DNA from: RGIG7450 sp045633565
Lineage (GTDB): Bacteria > Bacillota > Clostridia > RUG12999
Assembly: GCA_045633565.1 (NCBI GenBank)
Contig: JAZQYO010000006.1
Location: 1-64,000, forward strand
DNA: 64,000 nucleotides
Direction: 5' to 3'
The notes beneath the pieces are model-generated. The model was given only the letters and a program-made list of their open reading frames with translations, was not told the origin of the DNA and searched no databases. Each line of letters opens with the position of its first letter. Positions within the stretch are counted from its first letter, which is position 1. Of this stretch, positions 1 to 8,517 are shown in pieces. The translations under genes were made by a program, and so were the position numbers.

Positions 1-17
1 GGTGTACCAAACTCTGC

Positions 18-51
18 GAGATGTACAACTTTGTGCATCTCTTTTTCTTTT
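18..51 (+). terminator. Rho-independent terminator
   Basis: An 11-bp stem (18-28 with 31-41, one G-T pair) closed by a two-base loop is followed by a T-rich tract at 42-51. It would end a plus-strand transcript entering from before the window. Confidence 0.6.
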
Positions 52-56
52 GTTTA

Positions 57-168
57 GTTGACACCACAAATTAGCCATCGCTCATAGCTCGGCTTCTTTG
101 CACGGGACTCTCGGGCTATGAGACAATTCACAGGATTGTCCCATCACGCCCTCGTCTAATGGTGTACC
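57..168. other. Foldable intergenic element, class unknown
   Basis: This gene-free stretch contains nested inverted repeats. The outer arms ACACC (61-65) with GGTGT (161-165) and ATTAG (70-74) with CTAAT (156-160) would enclose two hairpins: CTCATAGC (81-88) with GCTATGAG (115-122), and GACAAT (122-127) with ATTGTC (135-140). The string GGTGTACCAAAC occurs at 1-12 and again at 161-172, each time directly before a terminator-like hairpin, so the unit may be repeated upstream of the window. I recognise no RNA or repeat family. The strand and function are unknown. Confidence 0.35.
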
Positions 169-170
169 AA

Positions 171-210
171 ACAAGCCAAAGCATCGTTGATGCCTTGGCT
201 TGTTTATTTT
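171..210 (+). terminator. Rho-independent terminator
   Basis: A 15-bp imperfect stem (ACAAGCCAAAGCATC with GATGCCTTGGCTTGT) has a three-base loop and is followed by a T-rich run. It separates the foldable element from the polysaccharide operon. From here to the promoter at 319 I see nothing I can assign. Confidence 0.65.
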
Positions 211-318
211 ATATAAGTGGGACTCGAAACCTCAAGAGGGCAAAATAGCAGCTCCCTTTTGTTTTTCCGAGTGCTTTTTATCCGGGCAGTTAAAACCCGC
301 TGCAAACATATCGCCCCG

Positions 319-347
319 TTGACAAAAATATATGAATATGATAAAAT
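319..347 (+). promoter_or_regulatory. Sigma-A-type promoter of polysaccharide operon 1
   Basis: TTGACA at 319-324 is followed after exactly 17 bases by TAAAAT at 342-347. It lies about 55 bases upstream of the first glycosyltransferase gene and is the only clear promoter before the long plus-strand gene run. Confidence 0.7.
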
Positions 348-403
348 ATAAATACCTATATTTCATGGTAGAGTAATGATATTCTACATCATAAGGAGAT
401 AAT

Positions 404-1354
404 ATGGAAGATATAGCTGTTTCAGTTATCTGTAATACATACAACCACGAAAAATACATTCGTAAAGCTCTGGAAAGTTTTGTAATGCAGAAAACGGAGT
501 TTGCGTTTGAAGTGCTTGTTCACGATGATGCTTCTAAGGATAAAACTGCTGAAATCATACGGGAATTTGAACAGAAATACCCGGATATCATAAAACCTAT
601 TTATCAGAAAGAAAATCAATATTCAAAAGGTGTTCAAATCAGCCTTGTTCATCAGTATCCGCGAAGCAAGGGCAAATATGTTGCATTTTGCGAGGGAGAT
701 GATTTCTGGACGGATGAAACAAAACTGCAAAGACAATTTGACTATATGGAAGCTCATTCTGATTGTGCATTGGTTTCATGCAAGGCAATAAAAGTTACTG
801 AAAATGGTGATTATCTGGATGAATATATAAACTATGACTTTGAAAAGACAAAAGGCATATTATATTTTGGGGATATTATCCGGCAACATGGAGCCATTTC
901 TACGGCCTCGATGTTTTTCAGAAGAAGTTTTTATAAGGAAAATATTGATTTTTTAAAATCCATAAAATCTTTTGACTATATAGTTAAAACATTGCTTGCA
1001 TCAACGGGATATGTTTATGTATTAGCGCAAACAATGTGCGCTTACAGAGTGGCGGCAATGGGTTCATGGACAAACAGAGTGGCAGCAAACAGCAAAAAAT
1101 TTGCTGAGCATATGAAAATTGCCGCAGAAAACTATAAAAAACTTAATGGATATACAAATTACAAATTTGACAAGGAATTTAAAGAGGAAATTCTGGAAAG
1201 AGAATATTATGCTCATTATTACCGTGCGGAGTTTAATGTTTTGAGAAAACCACCTTTTTCAGAAAAATACAAGAAACTTACCCTCAAATCAAAAGTGAAA
1301 TTATTTCTATGGGCTAAATTACCACATTTACATTCCTTTTTATTCAAGAGATAA
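404..1354 (+). CDS. Glycosyltransferase family 2 (polysaccharide cluster)
   Basis: This 316-residue protein is a GT-A fold inverting glycosyltransferase that would add a sugar from a nucleotide donor to a growing lipid-linked glycan at the inner membrane face. The N-terminus has the family pattern VSVICNTYNHEKYIRKALES, the HDDASKDKT acidic motif lies near residue 40, and EGDDFW (near residue 98) is the likely metal-binding DXD equivalent. The start has AAGGAG at 393-398. It opens an operon that continues with a flippase and tailoring enzymes. Donor and acceptor cannot be read from the sequence. Confidence 0.85.
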   Translation: MEDIAVSVICNTYNHEKYIRKALESFVMQKTEFAFEVLVHDDASKDKTAEIIREFEQKYPDIIKPIYQKENQYSKGVQISLVHQYPRSKGKYVAFCEGDDFWTDETKLQRQFDYMEAHSDCALVSCKAIKVTENGDYLDEYINYDFEKTKGILYFGDIIRQHGAISTASMFFRRSFYKENIDFLKSIKSFDYIVKTLLASTGYVYVLAQTMCAYRVAAMGSWTNRVAANSKKFAEHMKIAAENYKKLNGYTNYKFDKEFKEEILEREYYAHYYRAEFNVLRKPPFSEKYKKLTLKSKVKLFLWAKLPHLHSFLFKR

Positions 1355-1395
1355 TTTGTGAGTAAATATTAATTGTTTAAAGAAGTTGAGGTAAA

Positions 1396-2862
1396 ATGAT
1401 GAAAGTTAGTCGCAGTTCAGTGGTAACAAATTTCATATGGCGATTTTTAGAGCGTTGCGGAGCACAAGGGGTTACGTTCGTTGTGTCAATTGTACTTGCA
1501 AGACTTTTAGACCCTGCAGCCTACGGAGTTTTGGCTCTTGTTACGGTATTTACAACAATTCTCCAAGTGTTTGTTGACAGTGGTTTTGGTAACGCACTTA
1601 TACAGAAAAAAGACGCTGATGACCTGGATTTTTCAACGGTATTTTATTATAACATAGCAATGTGCAGCTTGCTATACATTGGCATGTTCTTTGCAGCTCC
1701 CTACATAGCAAGGTTTTATAATATGCCACAGCTTACGTCCGTTGTGCGAGTTGTAAGTCTTATGCTTATTATTTCTGGAGTTAAAGACGTTCAGCAAGCT
1801 TATGTTTCACGGAACATGATGTTTAAAAAATTCTTTTTTGCAACACTTGGCGGAACAATTGGTGCAGCTGTCATTGGAATAATAATGGCATATAGGGGTT
1901 TTGGTCTGTGGGCACTTGTTGCACAAATGCTCTTTAATATGTTGGTTGATACCATTATACTATGGGTGACAGTTAAATGGCGTCCTAAACTTATGTTCTC
2001 GTTTGAAAGGTTGAAAGGGCTGTTTTCCTACGGATGGAAGCTACTGGTTTCGTCACTTATAAACACCATTTACCAGCGTATAAGGTCATTAATTATCGGA
2101 AAAAGATATTCTTCTGCGGATTTGGGATATTACAACAAAGGGAATCATTTTCCAAGTTTTGTTTCAGACAATGTAAATTCAGCAATTCAAAGTGTGCTTT
2201 TCCCTGCGATGGCACAAAGCCAGGATGAGAAATCAAATGTTAAGGCTATGACAAGGCGGTCAATCAAAATAAGCAGCTATCTCATGATTCCTGCGATGGC
2301 GGGACTTGCCATGATTGGTGAACCATTAATAAAATTTTTGCTTACTGAAAAATGGCTTTTTACTGTTCCGTATCTCAGAATTTCGTGTTTTACACATGCG
2401 CTTATCCCTATGCATACGGCAAATCTGCAGGCGATAAAGGCGATGGGAAAGAGCGATGTTTTTTTAAAGCTTGAGATAATTAAAAAAGTTGTCGGAATAA
2501 CAGCAATTGTGATTTCTATTCCTTACGGGGTCTTTGCAATTGCCTTTAGTGGAATAATAAATTCCGTTTTATCTTCAGTGATAAACGCAAGTCCAAACAA
2601 GAAGCTTTTAGACTATGGATATTTTGAGCAACTGAAAGATTTCCTGCCGGCAGTCTTATGCTCGTTTGTAATGTGTCTTGTTGTCTGGCTTGTTGGCTTG
2701 TTGAATATAAACTACATTCTGCTGATGTTTATTCAGATAGTCATCGGAGCGATTGTATATTTTTCGTTGTCGACAATATTTAAGTTGGACAGCTTTACTT
2801 ATATACTTGCTATTCTTAAAGCTTTATTCTCAAAAAAACGGGGAGGTTTGTCACATGATTAA
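1396..2862 (+). CDS. Wzx-type polysaccharide flippase (MATE/PST superfamily)
   Basis: This 488-residue multi-pass membrane protein flips undecaprenyl-linked repeat units across the membrane. It has many hydrophobic segments and the PST opening with a conserved RFLERCGAQGVTFVVSIVLA region and an LLDPAAYG-like loop, as in WzxC/lipopolysaccharide biosynthesis proteins. The start is ATGATG at 1396 behind GAGG. Its stop overlaps the next gene by eight bases, so translation is probably coupled. A matching Wzy polymerase is not evident in the cluster. Confidence 0.85.
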   Translation: MMKVSRSSVVTNFIWRFLERCGAQGVTFVVSIVLARLLDPAAYGVLALVTVFTTILQVFVDSGFGNALIQKKDADDLDFSTVFYYNIAMCSLLYIGMFFAAPYIARFYNMPQLTSVVRVVSLMLIISGVKDVQQAYVSRNMMFKKFFFATLGGTIGAAVIGIIMAYRGFGLWALVAQMLFNMLVDTIILWVTVKWRPKLMFSFERLKGLFSYGWKLLVSSLINTIYQRIRSLIIGKRYSSADLGYYNKGNHFPSFVSDNVNSAIQSVLFPAMAQSQDEKSNVKAMTRRSIKISSYLMIPAMAGLAMIGEPLIKFLLTEKWLFTVPYLRISCFTHALIPMHTANLQAIKAMGKSDVFLKLEIIKKVVGITAIVISIPYGVFAIAFSGIINSVLSSVINASPNKKLLDYGYFEQLKDFLPAVLCSFVMCLVVWLVGLLNINYILLMFIQIVIGAIVYFSLSTIFKLDSFTYILAILKALFSKKRGGLSHD

Positions 2863-3943
2863 AAGACTTGTAAAAAAATATTTGTCCCGAAACTATAAAA
2901 AACAAGGATTTTTTGATGGTTATGGTATGCTGTGGTTTAACAGTGCCATAGAAGAATATAAAGCTTCTGACCTGCCGTCAAGTAAGAAAAAATGGGCTCT
3001 TAAGAGAGGCTTTTATCCTTTCAGAATAGAACAATATGGACTTACTGATGAAAATTACAAAGAGTTTTTATCGGATAAGGAATACAAAAGACTTTATCCT
3101 ATAAACAATATTTACAGAAGATGGATAGACGATAAACTCACTATGAAATATGTTTTAAAGCCTTTTGATGAGTATATGCCACGCTATTACTATCACCTTA
3201 TCAAAGAGCGTACTTGCCATGTGATGAAACTTATGGACTGTCCTGATGAATGTGCTGCAGAATACGAAGGCATTTTAAAGTTGTTAAGAGATGTTGGTGT
3301 TCTGGCAGTTAAACCGACGGGTGGTACATATGGAATTGGTTTTTGCAAACTTGAATATAAGAATAAAAAATACGTTGTAAATGGTGAAGCTAAAACCAAA
3401 GAGGAAATGATTTCATTTCTCAAAAATCTCCGTGACCATATTATCATTGAATATGTACGGATGCACGAAAAAATTGCCAGTCTTAATCCCACTTCTTTAA
3501 ATACAATTCGTGTAATGTTAATTAATGAAAATGGAAATAATCCAATTATCGCAAGCTCTTTTATGAGAATAGGAACAGTAGCATCCGGCATTGTTGATAA
3601 CAGTGCCCAGGGTGGAATGTTCTGCAAAGTAGATGTTGACAGCGGAAGGTTTTATGATGGTGAAAAGAATATAGACCATGTTGTTACACCATCACCGGTG
3701 CATCCTGACACAGGCGTTCCGATTGAAGGTACAATCCCTCATTGGGAAACTGTGAAAACAAAGCTGATTGAAATCTCAAAATATATTCCGCAGCTTGAGT
3801 GGATGGGATTTGATGTTGCAATTACAGAGACAGGCTTTAACATTATTGAGATAAACTCCCATCAGGGACTTCACAGATACCATACATATCCGCAAGAAAT
3901 CAAGGATTACTTTAAAAGAAAATCTCAACTAAAAAATAAGTAG
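2855..3943 (+). CDS. Sugar-transfer-associated ATP-grasp protein
   Basis: The 362-residue protein resembles the sugar-transfer-associated ATP-grasp family (ATPgrasp_ST), found in polysaccharide loci and thought to form an amide or similar bond using ATP. Visible features are a nucleotide-binding strand LAVKPTGGTYGIG near residue 150, the IIEYVRMHE stretch, and a C-terminal metal-binding segment FNIIEINSHQG. I chose ATG 2855 because GGGGAGG (2840-2846) is correctly spaced and the start overlaps the flippase stop in ATGATTAA; a longer in-frame reading from 2753 lies inside the flippase gene. The substrate is unknown. Confidence 0.75.
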   Translation: MIKRLVKKYLSRNYKKQGFFDGYGMLWFNSAIEEYKASDLPSSKKKWALKRGFYPFRIEQYGLTDENYKEFLSDKEYKRLYPINNIYRRWIDDKLTMKYVLKPFDEYMPRYYYHLIKERTCHVMKLMDCPDECAAEYEGILKLLRDVGVLAVKPTGGTYGIGFCKLEYKNKKYVVNGEAKTKEEMISFLKNLRDHIIIEYVRMHEKIASLNPTSLNTIRVMLINENGNNPIIASSFMRIGTVASGIVDNSAQGGMFCKVDVDSGRFYDGEKNIDHVVTPSPVHPDTGVPIEGTIPHWETVKTKLIEISKYIPQLEWMGFDVAITETGFNIIEINSHQGLHRYHTYPQEIKDYFKRKSQLKNK

Positions 3944-3951
3944 GAGACATT

Positions 3952-4902
3952 ATGAGTATTATAAAAAACATTCTTCGCAAAGTTTTAGAAAAACTTCCTG
4001 AAAGCGTTCTGAATGAAATAAAAATAAAAAGAGCAAAAAATTTACCTTGCTACTTCTCAGACGAAAGACTCCGTAAATGTCTGCAAGATCTTTATTTTAA
4101 TAAAACCGGTCGGTATATTGACCTTGATAATCCGGTAACTTTCAGCGAAAAACTTCAGTGGCTTAAGCTTTATTATCAGCACAAGGATTTAGCACGTGTT
4201 GTAGATAAATACCACTTTAAAAAATACATAGAAGAAAAAATTGGCAAAGGTTATACCGTTCCTTTGTATGGTGCATGGAAGAATGTTAAGGATATTAACT
4301 GGGATAAACTTCCAAGTAAGTTTGTATTAAAATCAAATTGTTGCAGTGATGGTAATTTTATAAAAATTATAAAAAATAAAGCTGATGTAGATTTTGACAA
4401 TTTGAAAAAAGAACTTGAAGACTGGCTTAATCCTTATAAAACACTCGTAAATTCCTATTGCCGTGCATATTGGAAAGTTAAACCGATGATTTTGGCTGAG
4501 GAGTATGTTGAGCAGCTTGACGGACAAGTTTATGATTACAAGTTTTTCTGTTTTGGCGGTGAGCCTAAGTTTGCGTATGTAGCAACAGATCATTTCGAGG
4601 GACAAATCAGCAATATTTCTCTTTATGATCTTAACTGGAACAGACTTGATATAACTTATGGGGTACATCCTCAAAACATGGTGGATGCACCGAACAGTCT
4701 TAAAGAAATGATAGAAATATCCAAGAAACTGTCAAAAGAATTCCCGTTTGTGAGAGTAGACTTTTTTGAGCTTGAAGGAAAACCTGTTCTTAGTGAACTC
4801 ACTTTCTACCCTGGTGGCGGATTTAATGAGATTAACCCATCATCTGCCGACAAAGAATGGGGAGATATGATAATTTTACCCCATAAATGTGTCAAAAAAT
4901 AG
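3952..4902 (+). CDS. TupA-like ATP-grasp protein
   Basis: The 316-residue protein belongs to the TupA-like ATP-grasp family, named for a teichuronopeptide biosynthesis protein of alkaliphilic Bacillus. Family hallmarks include FSEKLQWLKLYY near residue 65, KYHFKKYIEEKIG, the FVLKSNCCSDGN glycine-poor nucleotide loop, and the C-terminal FVRVDFFE and ELTFYPGGGF metal-binding region. It follows another ATP-grasp gene by eight bases. I infer ATP-dependent ligation of an amino acid or peptide-like group onto the glycan; this is not proved by sequence. Confidence 0.8.
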   Translation: MSIIKNILRKVLEKLPESVLNEIKIKRAKNLPCYFSDERLRKCLQDLYFNKTGRYIDLDNPVTFSEKLQWLKLYYQHKDLARVVDKYHFKKYIEEKIGKGYTVPLYGAWKNVKDINWDKLPSKFVLKSNCCSDGNFIKIIKNKADVDFDNLKKELEDWLNPYKTLVNSYCRAYWKVKPMILAEEYVEQLDGQVYDYKFFCFGGEPKFAYVATDHFEGQISNISLYDLNWNRLDITYGVHPQNMVDAPNSLKEMIEISKKLSKEFPFVRVDFFELEGKPVLSELTFYPGGGFNEINPSSADKEWGDMIILPHKCVKK

Positions 4903-4935
4903 TTATGAAATGATTACAGAGAGGATGGAGAATAT

Positions 4936-6267
4936 ATGATATACATTGGCAAACCATATGTTATCTCTGATGAATATAATGCATACCTGAAAGCTAAGAT
5001 AGAAATAACCGCAGATACAGCGGGAAAATGGATGGATTTAGAACTTCCAAAAGCATATTGGAGATTGTATGAGGACTATCCACCGGCTTCATGGGATGAA
5101 ACAGGGGAGTTAAACTTTAAAGTAGATAAAGAATATGAAAATTATCTTTGCGATGATAGGGCGGATTGTTTTGTTGTTGCTTTTTTATACTATGCAATGA
5201 TGACAGGCTCTGATATAAAAAGTGAGGCGCCTGTTTCAGAAAAACTTTTATTTGGTATTGAGAACCATCTTTTTCCCGCATTGCTGAAAGAAAATAAAGG
5301 ATATAAAAAAATTAATGTTTATTCAGAATCAATAAAGACACCATATCAAACAGAAAATAAGGTGGCAACGGGCATGAGTTGTGGTGTTGATTCTCTATAT
5401 AGTCTAAAAAAGTATAATCAAAATAATATTCCCGAACAATATAGATTAACTCATCTGACATATTTTAATATGGGCTCGATTTTCCATCCTAATATGGCGG
5501 AAAATAAACAATATCATATGGATGAATTTTATCGTTTGACCGATGAAATGTCAAAAGATAAAATGATAAATGCTAAGAATGTAGCAGATAAAGTAAATAT
5601 GCCACTTGTGTATATTGAGTCAAACATAGATAAGGATTATTACAGGGGTGGTTTTGGATATACGGCGGTTTACAGAAATTGCGCAATGGTTTTAGCACTT
5701 CAAGGTCTCTTTGGTAAATATTATTGTTCATCAGCAGGCTGGCCTGATTTCTTTGAACTGAATCTTGAAGGCGGCTCTGAACACTACGAAACCTTGTTAT
5801 GTAGTGTTTTCTCAAATGGTACGGTAGAATTTATAATATCAGACTATGCATCAAGATTTGAAAAAACAAAGGAATTGGCTGATTATGATATAGCTAAGGA
5901 ATATTTGGATGTATGCTATAATTTTAACAGTTGCGGTAAGTGTTCAAAATGCAAAAGAACTCTTTTAACCATTGATGTTTTGGGTAAAATCGACGCATTT
6001 GGGAAAATATTTGATATAGATAACTTTAAGGCGAATAGAACTGACGCATATCTGTGGTTGCTAAAAGCCAAAGGTGGTTCTGCAACAAACGATGCAGCAA
6101 TTTTTGCCAGGGAAATTTATGAAAAAGCAAATGCAAAGGGGATTATTCCCGAAGAAGCATTTAAGGAGTACAATAAGGAAATCAGCAAACATAAGCTATT
6201 AAGAGTGAAGCATATTCCAAAAATAATTATTAAAAAGATACTTACAAAATTTCACTTGTATAAATAA
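4936..6267 (+). CDS. PP-loop (QueC-like) ATP-pyrophosphatase-domain protein, unknown substrate
   Basis: The 443-residue protein has a PP-loop-like motif MSCGVDSLYSL near residue 148, matching the SGGxDS loop of adenylating N-type ATP pyrophosphatases but with Cys in place of the first Gly. A C-terminal NSCGKCSKCKRT (near residue 335) could bind zinc, as in QueC. The N-terminal 140 residues are not recognised. Polysaccharide loci sometimes carry PP-loop amidotransferases such as WbpG, but similarity here is only at motif level. The start has GAGAGGATGGAG upstream. Its position between ATP-grasp and dehydrogenase genes suggests glycan tailoring. Confidence 0.55.
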   Translation: MIYIGKPYVISDEYNAYLKAKIEITADTAGKWMDLELPKAYWRLYEDYPPASWDETGELNFKVDKEYENYLCDDRADCFVVAFLYYAMMTGSDIKSEAPVSEKLLFGIENHLFPALLKENKGYKKINVYSESIKTPYQTENKVATGMSCGVDSLYSLKKYNQNNIPEQYRLTHLTYFNMGSIFHPNMAENKQYHMDEFYRLTDEMSKDKMINAKNVADKVNMPLVYIESNIDKDYYRGGFGYTAVYRNCAMVLALQGLFGKYYCSSAGWPDFFELNLEGGSEHYETLLCSVFSNGTVEFIISDYASRFEKTKELADYDIAKEYLDVCYNFNSCGKCSKCKRTLLTIDVLGKIDAFGKIFDIDNFKANRTDAYLWLLKAKGGSATNDAAIFAREIYEKANAKGIIPEEAFKEYNKEISKHKLLRVKHIPKIIIKKILTKFHLYK

Positions 6268-6289
6268 AAATGGTTAGGAGAAATTTACT

Positions 6290-7264
6290 ATGAGAACTAT
6301 AGGATTTCTGATAAGTCATAAAAACAACGAAAAACGCAGGGCGCTTTTGCCGGAAGACTTAAAAAATATAAACAATAAGTCATCGATGTACTTTGAAGAA
6401 GGGTATGGCGAGCTAATTGGTATAAGTGATGAGGAGTATCTTGCCCAGGGTGTTAATGTAGTGCCTCGTGAGCAGGTAATGAATTGCGACATTTTAACAG
6501 ATGTAAAACTTGGCGATGCAGATTACCTGGATGAAATTGATGATGGGAAGATACTGTTTGGTTGGGCACATGCGGTTCAGGGAGTTGAATTCTGCGGTAA
6601 AGCAATCAAAGCTAAGCATACTGTAATTGCATGGGAAGAGATTTTTGAGGACGGACGTTATATTTTTTACAGAAACAGAGAAGTTGCCGGCGAAGCTGCA
6701 ATTCTGCATGGTTTCAGACATTGCGGGAAAATGCCCTATGATGCACGTGTGGCGATTTTAGGCAACGGACAGACGGCAAAGGGAGCACTCAGGATTCTTC
6801 ATGGACTTGGTGCCGATGTTGATGTATATGGCAGAAAGCTTGAAAATCTTTTTAAAAAGAAAATGTATGAGTATGATGTTTTGGTTAACTGTGTTATGTG
6901 GGATACAAATCGTACCGACAGAATTATCTATAAAGAAGATTTGAAAAAAATGAAACCGGGAACCCTCATTATAGATGTAAGCTGTGACCCTAATCTTGAG
7001 ATTGAAACTTCTCACGGGACTACCATTGATGACCCGGTATATACAGTAGATGGTGTTATTCATTATGCAGTTGATAATACACCGGCTATGTATCCAAAAA
7101 CGGTCACAAAGGTTTTGAGTGAAGGAATTTCAAAATTTATTGACCCGATACTGGAGGAAAAGTATCCGGAATGTCTTAAAAAAGCAACTGTTATTGAAAA
7201 AGGCAAAATAATAGATAAAAACATAGAAAAATTCAGAAAAGCACGCAATTTATTCTGTGAATAA
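6290..7264 (+). CDS. N5-(carboxyethyl)ornithine synthase-like dehydrogenase
   Basis: The 324-residue protein belongs to the alanine dehydrogenase/PNT superfamily and most resembles N5-(1-carboxyethyl)ornithine synthase, which reductively joins pyruvate to the side-chain amine of ornithine (or lysine) with NADPH. The opening IGFLISHKNNEKRRALLPED carries the substrate-binding Arg/Lys region, and VAILGNGQTAKGALRILHGLG near residue 153 is the Rossmann dinucleotide loop. DNTPAMYP near residue 262 is also characteristic. It has a good RBS (GGAG). In this setting I infer production of an N-carboxyethyl amino acid for glycan decoration. Confidence 0.7.
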   Translation: MRTIGFLISHKNNEKRRALLPEDLKNINNKSSMYFEEGYGELIGISDEEYLAQGVNVVPREQVMNCDILTDVKLGDADYLDEIDDGKILFGWAHAVQGVEFCGKAIKAKHTVIAWEEIFEDGRYIFYRNREVAGEAAILHGFRHCGKMPYDARVAILGNGQTAKGALRILHGLGADVDVYGRKLENLFKKKMYEYDVLVNCVMWDTNRTDRIIYKEDLKKMKPGTLIIDVSCDPNLEIETSHGTTIDDPVYTVDGVIHYAVDNTPAMYPKTVTKVLSEGISKFIDPILEEKYPECLKKATVIEKGKIIDKNIEKFRKARNLFCE

Positions 7265-7291
7265 AATTGCGTTTGAAAAAAGGTGATATTT

Positions 7292-8500
7292 GTGCCGAAA
7301 AAAATTATGGTAGTTGCCGGAAGCAGGTGGCAGATACCAATAACTAAAAAAATAAAAGATATGGGGCATTTGCCACATGTTGTAAATCTGTATGAAGATT
7401 CGCCGGCTTTCCTATATGCGACAAAAAGCGGGGTTATGGATATTTTAGATAAAGATGCATGTCTTAAGTTTGCGACCGAAAACAAGATAGATGCGATTTT
7501 GTCTGAAGAATGTGATATTGCTATGCCGACAGTTGCATACATTGCTGACAACTTGAATCTTCCGTCACAGGGAGCAGATAAAATTGCTCTGTTCACAAAC
7601 AAATTCAAAATGCGTGAATTTTGCCGTGCAAACGGTCTAAAATTTCCGGAATACAGAAAATGTTCCACTTTTGATGAAGCTGCAGAGTTTTTTAAAACAG
7701 TTGGCGGGAAAATTATTATAAAACCACTTGATGCAAACAGCAGTCGTGGTGTGTTCACTATCACCTCTGAGGAGGAGCTGGAATTATACTTTGAGCAGGC
7801 CATGAGTTTTTCCAAGGTGGAAAAGTGTGTTCTTGCGGAAAGGTATATTGAGGGAACTGAATTTACCATCGACGGAATTAAAACTCCGGACAGGCATTAT
7901 TCTCTGGCAATTTCCGAAAAGAAACACTATCCCCATAACAAAAATATTGCTTACGAGCTTTATTTTTCGCATAACAACTTAAACTTTGATTATGAGAAGT
8001 TAAAGGCCGTAAATGATGAATATGTCAATTTATCAGGATTACCCTTCGGACTGACCCATGCTGAATATAAGTACGAAAATGGTGAATATTATCTTATCGA
8101 AATTGCAGCGCGTGGTGGTGGAAACTTAATTTCCTCTGACATTGTTCCCGTTATGTCGGAAATAGATAATTATAAATATCTTATTGATTGCTCAATAGGG
8201 GAGTGTCTGAACGAGAATTTTGAAGTTCCGGAAAGTCTTAAAGAAAGATGCTGTGTTCTTAGATTTTTTGATGCACCTGCAGACGGTGGTACAGTGAAAG
8301 AAATTGAGGGCACTGACATTCTGACAAATGACCCGAGAGTTATAAAATGGGAGCTTAACTTTAAAGTGGGCGATTATATTGAAAAAGCCAAAGACGATAG
8401 CAAACGCATAGGTTTTTATATTGCTTATGCAGACAACGATAAACAACTGAAAGACCTGATGCACAGTATAGAAATGAGCTTTAAAATTATCCTGGACTAA
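7292..8500 (+). CDS. ATP-grasp carboxylate-amine ligase-like protein
   Basis: This 402-residue protein has the three-part ATP-grasp layout: a Rossmann-like N-terminus (KIMVVAGSRWQIPITKK), a central nucleotide fold with KIIIKPLDANSSRGVF near residue 145, and a C-terminal metal site YYLIEIAARGGGN near residue 270. Such enzymes join a carboxylate to an amine via an acylphosphate. I prefer GTG 7292, spaced six bases from AGGTG, over the in-frame GTG at 7283 that overlaps its own RBS. It sits directly after the carboxyethyl-amino-acid dehydrogenase gene, a plausible substrate source. Confidence 0.75.
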   Translation: MPKKIMVVAGSRWQIPITKKIKDMGHLPHVVNLYEDSPAFLYATKSGVMDILDKDACLKFATENKIDAILSEECDIAMPTVAYIADNLNLPSQGADKIALFTNKFKMREFCRANGLKFPEYRKCSTFDEAAEFFKTVGGKIIIKPLDANSSRGVFTITSEEELELYFEQAMSFSKVEKCVLAERYIEGTEFTIDGIKTPDRHYSLAISEKKHYPHNKNIAYELYFSHNNLNFDYEKLKAVNDEYVNLSGLPFGLTHAEYKYENGEYYLIEIAARGGGNLISSDIVPVMSEIDNYKYLIDCSIGECLNENFEVPESLKERCCVLRFFDAPADGGTVKEIEGTDILTNDPRVIKWELNFKVGDYIEKAKDDSKRIGFYIAYADNDKQLKDLMHSIEMSFKIILD

Positions 8501-8517
8501 GTAAAGGAAGTGTTTTT

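Noticed and set aside
200..320. Partial tRNA or integration site suggested by a tRNA T-arm-like string near 222-232
   Set aside because: No acceptor stem, anticodon arm or CCA end can be built around it, and no integrase gene is present.
232..459. Minus-strand 75-codon frame across the promoter of the first glycan operon
   Set aside because: It overlaps the promoter, the RBS and the start of the glycosyltransferase, lacks an RBS and has no similarity to a protein I know.
7063..7869. Minus-strand open frame of 268 codons opposite the dehydrogenase and ATP-grasp genes
   Set aside because: The plus-strand proteins have clear families and motifs; the reverse frame has none.
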